DNA from: Parapristionchus giblindavisi | Lineage: Eukaryota > Nematoda > Chromadorea > Rhabditida > Diplogasteridae | Length of the DNA: 64,000 nucleotides | NCBI GenBank assembly: GCA_943737045.1 | Contig: CALSFV010000015.1 | Coordinates: 928,501-992,500, forward strand | Reading direction: 5' to 3' | The notes under the pieces: generated by a model | What the model saw: the letters and a program-made list of their open reading frames with translations, nothing else | The model's database searches: none | What the model was told of the DNA's origin: nothing | Made by a program: the position numbers and the translations under genes | Shown here: positions 1-11,360 of the stretch, piece by piece | Layout: each line of letters opens with the position of its first letter | How positions within the stretch are numbered: position 1 is the first letter of the stretch

Positions 1-3000
1 AAGACGGAGAATGGTAAAATGGATCGCAAAACGAAGAAATATTCATTTCTCCATAAAAGAACTCCTGTTGACGTATTAATATTGAGTTGAGTTTATAGGG
101 AATTGATACTCAAAACACAAAGGTCTACTTGAGATAACCTGGGATAATCATGAATTTAGCGTGGCAAGAGGGTTTTCAACTAGCAAAAATTCATTTTCAA
201 TGAATTTATACAAGTTCATAGAATAAAGTTCGCAGAAAAGTTAATATGTTAAAGGATTCATAAGGTCGTTTAACCTCAGAAACGACTTTTAAAGAATAAC
301 TCAGGCGCATGCAATCGAACATTACGTAAATAGACTAAGTATACATTGATTGATTCGTAGAATATTCGATACACTACCAGTTCTCAACTACCACTCACAC
401 CCATATCGATTGCGAAATGCCATTAATTGATTTTACAAAACTGTCGGAAAAGATGAACACAACTCAATTTTGATTATTTAATCTTGAACCACTTCAAGGA
501 AGCACGAATGTCGAAGCATTACGACTATGCCAAAAAGTGTGGCAAAAGATCAGAAATACAAAAAATAATGCTAAAAATATGTGCATATCTCTCTTGAAAA
601 AGGATAAAAATCATGCCCAAAAATGCATGTTACGCTTTATTCTTCAACTAGTTCACTTGATTTTATTCAACAAATAAAATATATATTAACTCTTTAAATA
701 AATATTTCCGAGTTTTGAAGATGATGAACCAATATGACCGACATGACGTCAAATTCTCGGGAGAAATATTTTTAGTAAGTGAAAGATGGGAAATGTACCA
801 GATCTCAACGTAGCCTTCGTCAGCTATGCGATATGCCGATTGACTGAACTATTGCAGCTTCAGACTGAATAAAACAATTACAAAAAATATTTAATAAAAA
901 CTATCTGAACTTAGGCAAAGTACGTTACTGTCTTTAACGAAATATTCGGTAATTTTTGCAAACATTCGGAACAATAAAATTAAATAAAGTTGAAGGATAA
1001 AATCAAGACGTAGAAATAATTGTTTCATTCTCCATGGGGTACACATAACTGGCACACAGAAAACGTTAAGAGTAAGAAATAAATATTTTAACATGTTAGA
1101 ATAAGTGAAATGCTATTTAAATTTTCGCAAACGACAAAGGTATTGATCGTAACGTTGTTAGGATCAGAAAAATATATAACGACCTCTCATTGTCTCATAT
1201 GACCATAGAATATAGAGGAAATAACAAAGTAAAGGATATTTAAATCATATGATAGATATTATTTATCGATTTCGATCTTTCAGTACGGCAAAGACAACTA
1301 GCTAATTCAGAGAGTATAAATTATCATCTTGATATTGGCACATAACTGAATGCATGCGAACTCCATCTACGTCAGTAAATCTGCGAAAAAATATAGAGCC
1401 GAATTTTATTAAAATTTAAAAAATAAATGAAAAAAGATCAGTTTGCGATCACCAGAATGTAGCGCGCCTTCAAGTACCGTGCGCGCTTTTCAAGCGCAAA
1501 GACGCATTCTTCGCACATGCCTTGCATTTTTTCAAGTTTTCTCGTGCTTCTTGTGTTTTTCGTAAGTGTCCCTCAGTTGACGAAATGAGAATGTCTGCCC
1601 ACTGGTCCTTTGAAATGAATCTTATTCGATTTCTTCATCTCGCTTCTCCTACTATCGATCAAGCGATTTGTCGTTCGAGTAGAATTCATTGATGTTCTCG
1701 CCTCATTAGTCATAACTCTCCTTATCTCACTCATTTAGCTGGAATCATCACCTTCTGCAGGCTCCCTTTCCTTTTCATCTCACTCACACACTGACGGGGG
1801 AGTCAATCCTTTCTTTATGCTTTCAACAAACATCACCATTGAGTTCTTGTAACGATAGCTTCATTCCATCTCTTTCCTCTAAGTCATCGAATTCATTCGT
1901 TTCAATATATAATGCACTATATATTTTGAATGATGGTGTCATTCTCTCCATCATAAACTTGTTCTACTGACTTTGTTCATCTCTGGTTTCATCCTCCTCC
2001 CTCTCTCGTACTATCTCTCTTTCACAATACAACAATGTATCTATTCTTTATTTGAAAAGGGAATCCTTATCTGGTCGGTCATTCGAATCAATATACGAGT
2101 CAGACAGACGGAATGGTTTCTCCCATTCCCTTTTCCTTTCTTCTTCTTCTTCTTCTTTTCTTTCACTTTGACACTATTCCAAGCGCGCACTCCCATCTGT
2201 CCTCTCTATGAGAGGTCTCTTCTACTCTTCCCTATCTATCCCCTATCCTCTCTCGTATCTATTATATGTTATCACTGTCATTCATTTTTGTCCAACTCAT
2301 ATTTTCCGAACAATAAGCAGGCCCGTAATTGTTATAAACTGAGATTATTTCGCTAAAATTGCATATATTTTTTTCCATTTTTTTCTTATTTGTCGCCGAA
2401 ATCTGCAAAAGTGACCCTTTTTTATAAGCCAAGCCATTTATAAACTGACCCGTACCCACAATGTGGTAACCACATTGTGGTTGTTGGAAAATGTATGATT
2501 ATTGTCTCCTTTGATCACACGCTGTTAGTTTGCATATAGGTATGACACAGTAGTCATGTCTCCTACCTTCTCTTCTTCTTCTCTTTCAAAAGAGAACACA
2601 TTTCTTATACACGCCATGTCACTCATATTTCTCTCTCTCTCTCTCTGTCTCATTTCTTTCATCTTTCTCTATCTCTATGTCTCTTTTGTTTCTTTTCGTT
2701 ACATTAATAATATTAAAAGACGCACTATCATAGGTTTGTATGCACTTTAAATGTAACTTTTAAAAAATTATATAGGGTAGCTAATAATATGACCCATGGT
2801 GTTTCGGCCGCGTCTATTCCATTCTATCTCCATCTCTCTCTTTTGTCTCTTTTCACTCCATACTATCTCCTCTATCATGCAAATCTCTAATCCTTCAGTT
2901 CATTGGAATCCTATGATAGGATACACTGATTCCGTTCTTCATATTATCGTCACTTTTCTCCCAATGGCGTCATTGATATATTACAATGCTCCCGAAATAT

Positions 3001-3560
3001 TATTGATTGTTGCAATCCAATTCTTATCGATTTCTTTGTTATCTTATCTATCTTCGACCATTATTAATAGAATTTTGGTTCTCATTTCGTTGATATATTC
3101 GTGATATCAACAACAACAACAATTTAATGATCTTTATCAAGCACATAACCAATTGGAAGGAATGGTTGCCAGTAATAGTGCGAATGAATCAGTTCATCTA
3201 TTCTAAGCTATCTTCTAGTTGTTTGATCCATTCAGAGAAGATAAGCACATTATTAATAGTCCTTCCTTCGCAATATCATTCACACTATTTGTAATCTAAT
3301 TGTAGTTATTAGTAATATTGATGAATGGATCGATTATTATACCCTGTGCCTCGTATCTGTTCACCTTTCGTCTAGATGACAAATCTCTTCTTGTTTATTT
3401 CTCTCCATTCTCCTCTTTTACTATTACTCAATGTTACGATATATGTTCGCTGATCATTCGTCATTTACTCGTTTTGGCTCTATTTTTAGACTTATTGTAC
3501 TTGTGGTTAAGTTCACTAAGTCATTAAGTCGTTGTTCTTAAGCTTAAGTTACTAAGTTAA
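1..3560. other. Non-coding region upstream of the MO25 gene
   Basis: No convincing gene was found on either strand. The sequence is AT-rich up to about 1440, then carries a short GC-rich stretch near 1460-1530 and long CT-rich tracts (about 1970-2290 with a TTC run near 2140-2160, and 2560-2660 with a TC dinucleotide run). A short CAA run lies near 3107-3123. Open frames here are pyrimidine-rich translations with biased Leu/Ser/Phe composition and no splice-supported structure. The region may hold the promoter and 5' UTR of the downstream gene, but no specific element can be assigned. Confidence 0.5.
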
Positions 3561-3583
3561 GTGTGATCCCCATTGCAGACTCG

Positions 3584-6500
3584 ATGCCTCTGCCGATCTT
3601 TGGCAAATCACACAAATCGCCAGCTGATATAGTAAAGAATCTGAAGGAATCCCTCACACAGATTGAGAGAGGAGACAAAAGAGCTGATAAGGCTGTTGAA
3701 GAGGTCCATAATAAACACATTCATTTTAATATATTGATTTTGTTACAATGGTTGTGTCTTTCACAATTAATGAGACTAATCAAGCAAACCTCTATGTTAT
3801 GCAGACGACTTGAATCAATTCATGATAATATTTTTTTGTGTTTTCAAGAAATAGGGTACACAATAAATAAATAACGTTGAATAATGATCAATAATATTGA
3901 TTATTTTGAGGTGGGGAAGTGGCTACAGGCAGTGAAAGGAGTCATCTATGGTCAAGAGGGACAGGAACCACACTCTGAACAAGTAATACACTATCCATTT
4001 TGTTTAGAATATTGTGTTCAAAGTTACGAAAAGAAAAGAAAAGAGGCGAAATAGCGTGCAAAACGAGGAGAGTTTTCGCTGATTTTCTTTTCCTTTCGTT
4101 ACTTTTGAACAGAGCATTATATGCTGTAGTTCGTGTTGTCTGTTATGCTAATTTTCTTTTGATTCATCTCTAAATTGTTTCATTAATATAATCAATATTT
4201 ATCAAAATATTGATTGATGATTTGAAGGTAGCTCAGCTGGCTCAAGAGACCTACTCCGCCAATGTTCTTCCTATGCTGATCAAGAATCTGGCCAAGTTTG
4301 ACTTTGAGAGCAAGAAGGTTCGGTCACATGGTCGTTGCATTATCGTTGTAGAACTTTGATGCTCTGATCATCGGTTGTTTGATTCGACTGATCTGTAATA
4401 TGATTTTAACATGGGATCAATCATATGGTTGGGCAGACAGGAGGGATGGAGAGGGAGAGAGGACGGTTGAATAGTGAGAAATAGAATGGGGAGGGGAGTG
4501 GAAGGGGACAAGGTTTGTTATCTGACGTTGGCGTATAGGTAGGTACACAATATGTGAGAAGATTCGAGAAGAAGGACCAGAATGGATGGTGTATATTATT
4601 TTATGTATTGAACAATATATAGCTATGCGGCCGTAGAAGATGTATGATATGGAGGGATTTAGTGAATCTGTGATTTGATGTATTGACCTACGTGCGACTG
4701 TAGAACATGGGTGCTAGAAGGGATCTAATGCATCTGAAACATGAATATTCTTGGTTCATATATTTTCGGCGCCGTCAACGGATTTTTATGTATTGTGTCG
4801 AATTTCGATATATGGTGGGTAGATGTAGAAAAAGAGTTATTTTCGCTTAAATTGATAATTTTTCGCATAAAAATGGGTATATATATAATGGGTCGATCCT
4901 TGCTTTGTGAGGGAATGAAAATGTATGTTCATGGTTGATTAGAATACTGGAATTGAATGATTGTTTTTTATTCTCGATTGATCTTATGATCACAATCATT
5001 TGATATTAGTAAGTATGACAATAGAGAGGAGGATTCATGGCATACATTGCCATACCCTCGCAGTGCGAGGATTGACCCACTATATATGGCCCATTTTAGG
5101 CCACTTGATAAAAAATGAAGCTAAAAATGACCTCTTTTATGCGAAAATAACGAATTTTGTGAATCAACCCACCCAATATCGAGAATTGACCCACTATATA
5201 AAGATAGACGGCGAGGGTACCGAAAATGTATGATTCATGGTCAATAGCATCTGATCAGATGTTTTCTAGTTACGATAGTCTATGGGAACTATACACGTGA
5301 TTCAGTCATGCAATGTTATAAACTGAATCAATAAATGATTTCTTTAATCAATAACTAATCAATAATATCTTTAATCAATAACTAATCAATAATATCTTTC
5401 GATAGCTAATCAATATTGTGTTTCATTAAGGATGTTGCGCTGATCTTCAACAATTTTCTGCGTCGACAGATCGGAACTCGATCGCCCACAGTTGAATATT
5501 TGTGTGCACGACCAGAGATGCTTCAACAACTGGTCAAGGGGTACGGTATATCGTATTGATTATTGATTTTATGATTACTTTATCAATTGATTACCTGTAC
5601 TTTGTATCGCTACTGCTTCATTGATTTGGCAATATTGTTCTACTATTCAGATACGATACGTTACTCATCTGACCTAAGTCTGTCTGATATGATAAATGAA
5701 TTTGAAATGAATTTGAAATTCAGATACGAATGTTCCGAGATCGCGGTCACGTGTGGATCCATGCTGAGAGAGTGTATACGGTAGGTGTGAGCTGTGATTA
5801 TCGATTGATTGATGGATGTTGTAGGCATGATCATCTGGCCAAGTTGATTCTTCACGATGAATCATTCTATCAATTCTTTGAATATGTGGAATTGTCCTCG
5901 TTCGACGTGGCCAGTGATGCTTTTGCTACTTTCAAGGTTTGTGGACATTTTATTGATTTAAAAAAAAAATTTTAATCAATATTGTAGTTTTGGCTATTAA
6001 AATTAAGATTGGGGTGGTATGGGTAGTTATGATTTCAATTGCTATAACTGTTACTTATGTTCTGATGTAAACATAGTGGATTCATGTTCCGGCAATTGTG
6101 AATAAGGGCCCATCGTATGGTTGTAACGATTCCGTTATCTTAGATACCTCATGGCGATTCTCATTCTCAAACATTCATATAGTATGATAATACACTACGT
6201 CACAAGTTAAAAAAAATAAATTTAATATTTTATAGTTTTTTTAGTAATTAAATAAATCCAATTTTGCTGTTTCCGTACTTCTATTCTTTAGGGCATAAAC
6301 TTACTACTTATTGCGACCCATACATATGATTTTAAAAAAGAAATACTATTATATTTGGGATGACAACCATTTGTATTCCAGGAGTTGATCACCAAGCACA
6401 AGACCATGGCTGCAGAGTTTCTAGATGCTAATTATGACGTATTCTTCACCCATTATCAGAAGTTACTCAATAGCGAGAATTATGTCACTCGTAGACAGAG

Positions 6501-8236
6501 TCTGAAGGTATGCACTATTTTCAATTAAAAAAGTCATATTTATTTTTAATCACCTTTCACAAATAGATGATAGATCATTGATGTAGTGAGTAATAGTTTT
6601 AGAAAAACTTTGTGTCCTTTTTATTTTTGCTATATTGTTTTTGGACGTGCGAGTGATCGGATAACATGGTATATTCAATCAATTACCTGATTTGAGAAAA
6701 TGTATTGATTGAATTGAGTCAACTCTGTGCTAGATGATAAGATAACAACATAAAGTTGAAATATTCGAATAATCGAGAGAGCAATAACAATAATAACCAT
6801 GATAATAAAGGATTGTATTATAGCTTCTGGGAGAATTGCTTCTGGATCGTCATAATTTCAACGTCATGACAAGGTACTTTTGAATTATTTTTTTTTAAAT
6901 TCGAGTTTGCATAAATGAATAGCAATGAAAATGTGACATTCGGCGTCACACTCTGCCACAGTGGATATCTTTCATAGAGAGAGAGATTCCGTCATTTGTT
7001 TGCACTCCAAAAAATCCAGAAAATAGTGTTTTTGGTTTTTTTATGAAAGAAATCTTTCGGGTGTTGTTTTTTGCTATTTTAGGGTAAACATTCTACATTC
7101 GTGACAAAGGGTTTTTTTGTTATTGTTCTGATTACAGATACATTTCGAACCCGGACAATCTGAAATTGATGATGAATCTATTGAAGGAGAAGAGCAAGAG
7201 CATACAATTTGAAGCATTTCATGTTTTCAAAGTAAGAACGATTTTATTTATTTATTTATTTATTTAAATCTTTCTCATTCTTCTTTCTATTATATTTGCA
7301 TTATATTTATATTAAGTTTGTATAGTACTATTTACAAGTTTTAATTTAGACGTGATTAGACTTGGTTCTTTGGTTGAAAGACTGCTCACATTCGTGTTTC
7401 ATTGATATACTATTACCATTGGGAATAGTTTGCATTCCGTTTTCTGTTTATCATATATATGAATTATCTCATGATTCATACAAATAGATTCAGTCTCCAA
7501 ATTTTCTCTGTAGAAACACCATGAAGCATGTTATTTATTTAATTATTTTATTAACATTTTCTAGTCGTGCTTTTAATGCGCGAGCAAAACATATCTGTAC
7601 AATTTGAATTAATTTTAAATTAATTTGAATGATTATTTATTATTATTATTTAATTAATTAATTAATTTGAATAAATCATGATTAACTTATTATTTAATTA
7701 TTAATTCCAGGTCTTCGTGGCCAATCCGAACAAGCCCCGCCCCATTGCGGATATTCTGCTGAGAAATCGTGAGAGGCTCGTCGAATTCCTCACTGCTTTC
7801 CATAATGATAGGTATGTATATTTGTCTAGATACAAACTAGATACGACTCCGTCCATTAATGATGACTAAGCCACGCCCACTTTTTATATATTACTTTTTT
7901 TCTTCCTATACTGCAAAGATGTGAACCATGTAACTCGTAGACACGTAAATGTTATTATTACGAGAGCAATGTTTATTTTTTTTTTGGTTTAGCACATTTG
8001 TTGGTTTTAACCATAGACCTAGTTATAATATCCTCTATTATCATCCAATCTAGCCATAGGAAACTGGTGGAATACACCCTACGACGTTGTTCGTAACATC
8101 CTCATCTAGCGACTATTTCTTGAAATAATTTAATTGATTTATTGATTAATTCATCCTCCATTATAGGACAGAAGATGAGCAATTCAACGATGAGAAGGCA
8201 TATCTAGTGAAGCAGATTCAGGAAATGAAAGCCTAG
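3584..8236 (+). CDS. mop-25: MO25/CAB39-like scaffold protein, 11 coding exons, 333 aa
   Basis: This gene encodes the MO25 (calcium-binding protein 39) armadillo-like helical scaffold, which in animals binds STRAD and activates LKB1 and related STE20 kinases in the cytoplasm. Exons: 3584-3703, 3911-3982, 4228-4317, 5431-5540, 5724-5780, 5825-5936, 6382-6507, 6824-6873, 7138-7231, 7711-7811, 8167-8236. All join in phase with GT donors and AG acceptors. The product is 333 aa against about 340 in vertebrates. Recognisable motifs are [19 protein letters not shown] at the N-terminus, [68 protein letters not shown] and [19 protein letters not shown]. The ATG at 3584 follows a TTGCAG acceptor-like site ending at 3578, which could be a cis or trans-splice site. 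Family identity is very secure; the symbol follows the nematode MO25 name and the exact paralogue is not proven. Confidence 0.96.
4016..4110. mobile_element. 95-bp palindromic MITE in MO25 intron 2
   Basis: The ends are an imperfect inverted repeat: GTTCAAAGTTACGAAAAG on the left and CTTTCGTTACTTTTGAAC on the right, with AAAAG-rich and CTTTT-rich flanks inside. A second copy of the same family lies at 23185-23281. It sits wholly within the intron 3983-4227 and does not touch either splice site. Confidence 0.6.
4741..5250. repeat. Diverged palindromic element in MO25 intron 3
   Basis: The left half (about 4741-4945) and the right half (about 5015-5250) are diverged inverted copies. Both contain TTTTCGGCGCCGTC/GGCGAGGGTACCGAAAA-type ends, a TTATTTTCGC segment and a pair of GGGTCGATCC/GGATTGACCC motifs. 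No coding potential was seen. It looks like an old foldback insertion in the 1.1-kb intron; target duplication was not resolved. Confidence 0.45.
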
Positions 8237-9073
8237 ATCGATTACAGTATCCTTCCATGTATTGATTGATTGACTTGTTTATTCATCGTTTTCTTGTTTT
8301 CGTTCGATAGTACTTCGTATATAATCTAATTGTTAATATAAGACGAAAGTAAATATGTGTATACAAAATTCCCCTATTATCTATTGTTTATCGCTAGTAT
8401 CGATTGATTTATCGATCGATCTATCGATTGATTTCTCGATCGATCAATATAATATAGAGTGATCTTCCCCTCTTCTTTCTGCTCCTTTTCTCATTGTATT
8501 AATCTTTCCTCGTTGATAAGTCCCGCCCATTTTCATTTTCCTTTTTCTCTTTATACTTGTAATATATATCTACAAGTACATACGGGACATACCCCTAATC
8601 GGCCCCCCCCCTGACCTGACCTGATTGATCCCTTTTGTTGCTTTCTCCTCGTCCAGTTATATATCATAGTGTGTGTTACCGTACTACTCCTAGATGCACC
8701 ATACACAATAAATAGGCACACTACTCTTCCATTATCGATTTGTTGTCCCTTTCTTGGTTTATGATCGTCTTATAATATATTACTATTATTACACAATTGT
8801 TTACTGCTCTCATTCATATCGATAATTGATGTGGTATAGGTTAGGCTAACTTCCCCCTTATCAACTACATTACTCGACCTCTTAGTTGATCTTTGATCTT
8901 TGATCCTTGATCTTCCCCCTTTGTTTACACTCAAATGTAGTAGACGTCTATCCAATTCTGGCTATTATCCCTCCTTCTCGCTCACTTTTTTCCCCAATTT
9001 CACAATGCTCCATCGCCCCTCATCCATAGTCGATTGTGTTACACTTTACGAGGATAAATGTGCGCTTACGCAG
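8237..9073. other. Intergenic region downstream of MO25
   Basis: No gene was found. It contains GATC-rich simple sequence near 8400-8450, a run of nine C at about 8604-8612, and a GATCTTT heptamer run near 8888-8912 of the type seen in introns of the gene at 11361-13608. The 61-aa frames that overlap each other here look spurious. Confidence 0.5.
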
Positions 9074-9357
9074 ATTATTGATTGAATCACACAAGATTAC
9101 GGTATTATAGATTGAATCACGCAAGATTACGGTATTATTGATTGAATCCCTCAAGCTTACGGTATTATCGATTGAATCACACAAGATTATGGTATTATTG
9201 ATTGAATCACGCAAGATTACGGTATTATTGATTGAATCACGCAAGATTACGGTATTATTGATTGAATCACACAAGATTACGTTATTATTGATTGAACCAC
9301 GCAAGCTTACGGTATTATTGATTGAATCACTCAAGATTAGGGCATTATCGATTGGTT
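9074..9357. repeat. 30-bp minisatellite, about 9.5 copies
   Basis: The unit is ATTATTGATTGAATCACGCA followed by AGATTACGGT, in tandem with a few substitutions per copy (ACG/ACA, TTAC/TTAT, GAT/GCT). Because 30 is a multiple of three, it creates open frames on both strands with a 10-residue repeat. These are best read as by-products of the array. Confidence 0.9.
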
Positions 9358-9594
9358 GATATATACGGGATAATCATTGAAACAGTATACATACATACAC
9401 TCAGGACAAACGCTTAAATGAACAAAGGGTTTGGAAGATATTGATTTATTCGATGTATTTTCAATGTAAATGAGCACTAATTAGATGATCATTCATTATT
9501 ATCTCTACTTGTCTATAATATGCATTGTATATCATTCATTCATTTCTTATCTTTACTTTCTCACTGAGTGGTTCTCTCTCAATTCTCGCATATA

Positions 9595-10945
9595 ATGGTG
9601 AGTCTTACAACGAATACCGTAATCGATCAATCGATAATCTTAAGGGTGATAACTATGAATCATTGGAAGCCGTGGTTGGAGCTCCTCCTCCTCCTCCTCC
9701 TCGACCAGTCCCAACTGCCGCTGGTGGTGGCATAGCTGATGATCTCTACGAGTCTGTCGGAGTACCGGAGGGAGGAGTGAAATCCGGTGAGTAGTCGTGG
9801 TGCGAGTGGGAAACGTCGCCTTGTTTGCAGCACCACCACCACCACCTCCCACGGCGAACAAGGGTGCCAAGAAGCAGAAACGTGATGAGGAAGACGGAGA
9901 AGATGATACTACTAAATCAGAGGTATGAAGATTACTGTAGATTTGGAGTGCTGTAGAGAGGATACTGTAGCTGGTTAACACTGTAAAGAAAATACTGTAG
10001 TACTGTAGATTGAATATTGCTGACAGGAAGTACTATAATAGTCTATACGGACTAATGCAGACATGGAGTACTGTGCATAACAGACAGTAGAAATAATCTT
10101 TTAATTTTTGTAGAAGAAAAAATTGCTGCCAAAGAAGAATGAGGGGACTAAAGGAGGAACGACGGAGAATGACGATGATATTGAAGCTGGAACTGAAATA
10201 AGTGCAAAAGTAATGCATTATAATTAATTTAATTCATCAAATATTGATTTTATTCAGGAAAAATCGGATGGTTCTGCGAAAGACAAAAAGAATAAGAATA
10301 AACGTAATGATAAAGAAGATGACGACAATAAAAGAAAGAAAGGATTGAGTCTTACATGCAAAGTACTCATATTTGCAGCTATTCTTGCTTTAATTGGTTA
10401 GTCTTTTCACGTTATTGATTGATTATTGATCGATATTTTAAGGCGGTATTATTACGGCAGCAATCATTCTTCCTTCATTGTAATTAATCTTGACTTTTGA
10501 CTTATTCCTATAATCATTGTTATTGATTTATTGATTTAGGTTGAGCCCTCCTGAAGATGGTGCCAATTATGCAATGGAATTAAATTCTAACGATTCCACC
10601 ACTGTAGTTCCGACTTCTTTCGAACCTACCGTAATCCCAACTGATCATTCAAGTTCGAACGATACTGAAGAGTCACTTCCTACTGTAGCTGCAAATGAGA
10701 CTACGGTAGCACTGATTTCGGAGATTACTGTAGATACAAGTCTCTCAACTAATACGACTACTGAAGAAACTACCAACATGGCAGCAACTTCATCTAAGGT
10801 GGAATCTTCGAGTAGTGCACCTTCTACCGTAATCCCACCGACCATCCCCTCTGCTTCTACCGTAATCATGTCCACTGACTCCTCGGATACGGTAAATGCC
10901 TCAATCTCGGTGAGTGCATCTGCCGCCGCAACACCTTCACCTTAA
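9595..10945 (+). CDS. Predicted single-pass type II membrane protein, Ser/Thr-rich ectodomain
   Basis: Unrecognised gene. Well-supported exons are about 9645-9786, 9831-9922, 10114-10209, 10258-10396, 10443-10479 and 10540-10945 (TAA), all joining in phase. The N-terminal part has two proline runs (APPPPPP type), two acidic-Tyr motifs (DNYESLE and DLYESVG), then a strongly charged Lys/Asp/Glu region. One hydrophobic segment, LIFAAILALIGGIITAAIIL, spans the exon 4-5-6 joints. A C-terminal tail of about 135 residues follows, very rich in Thr/Ser and with few cysteines, suggesting a heavily O-glycosylated extracellular stalk. The start is uncertain: an ATG at 9595 directly followed by GTGAGT can join over a 47-bp intron to 9645 in frame; alternatively an upstream exon is missing. 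AATAAA lies at 11066. Intron 2 (9923-10113) carries many ACTGTAG words. Confidence 0.72.
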
Positions 10946-11360
10946 CTAATCCACTGATGATCTTCTACTAATCCCTCCTCCTATATGATTGACTACAGTA
11001 ATCCATCCATTCAACTACCGTAATCCTCTCAGAGGTTACGGTGGAATGAGATGGAGTTTGTACATAATAAAGTGGAGTAGAAATACAATGAGTACACACT
11101 ACAAACGAATCGTAAATGACAAAGAACAGAAACATGATTGATTAGGAATGAATAGAGAATGGAAGAGTAGATCAACCATGCATTGATTTATTGATTGATC
11201 AATAGGGAATGACTAATAGACAGAGGAAAGAGGACAGAGGACAGAGGAAGAGGAGGAAACACCTTCCCAATTCTATTGTCTTTTCTTCTATCAATGTTCT
11301 TTCAGCTCCGGTTCTTTTGTTTTATTTTTATTTTATGTGTTTTGATCTTTGATCTCATAG
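10946..11360. other. Intergenic region with polyadenylation signal
   Basis: It holds an AATAAA hexamer at 11066-11071 for the upstream gene, an AGAGGACAGAGG purine-rich run near 11222-11255, and a GATCTTT pair immediately before the ATCTCATAG acceptor-like site preceding the next ATG. Nothing else was seen. Confidence 0.5.

Noticed and set aside
1973..2356. 127-codon open frame
   Set aside because: It lies in a CT-rich tract and reads as Phe/Leu/Ser-rich low-complexity sequence without ATG-linked splice structure or family resemblance.
2796..3104. 102-codon open frame with hydrophobic stretches
   Set aside because: No splice partners, composition typical of pyrimidine-rich DNA, and no recognisable signal or domain; not enough to call a gene.
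9020..9359. Two opposite-strand frames with 10-residue repeats
   Set aside because: Both are generated by the 30-bp minisatellite, whose period is a multiple of three.
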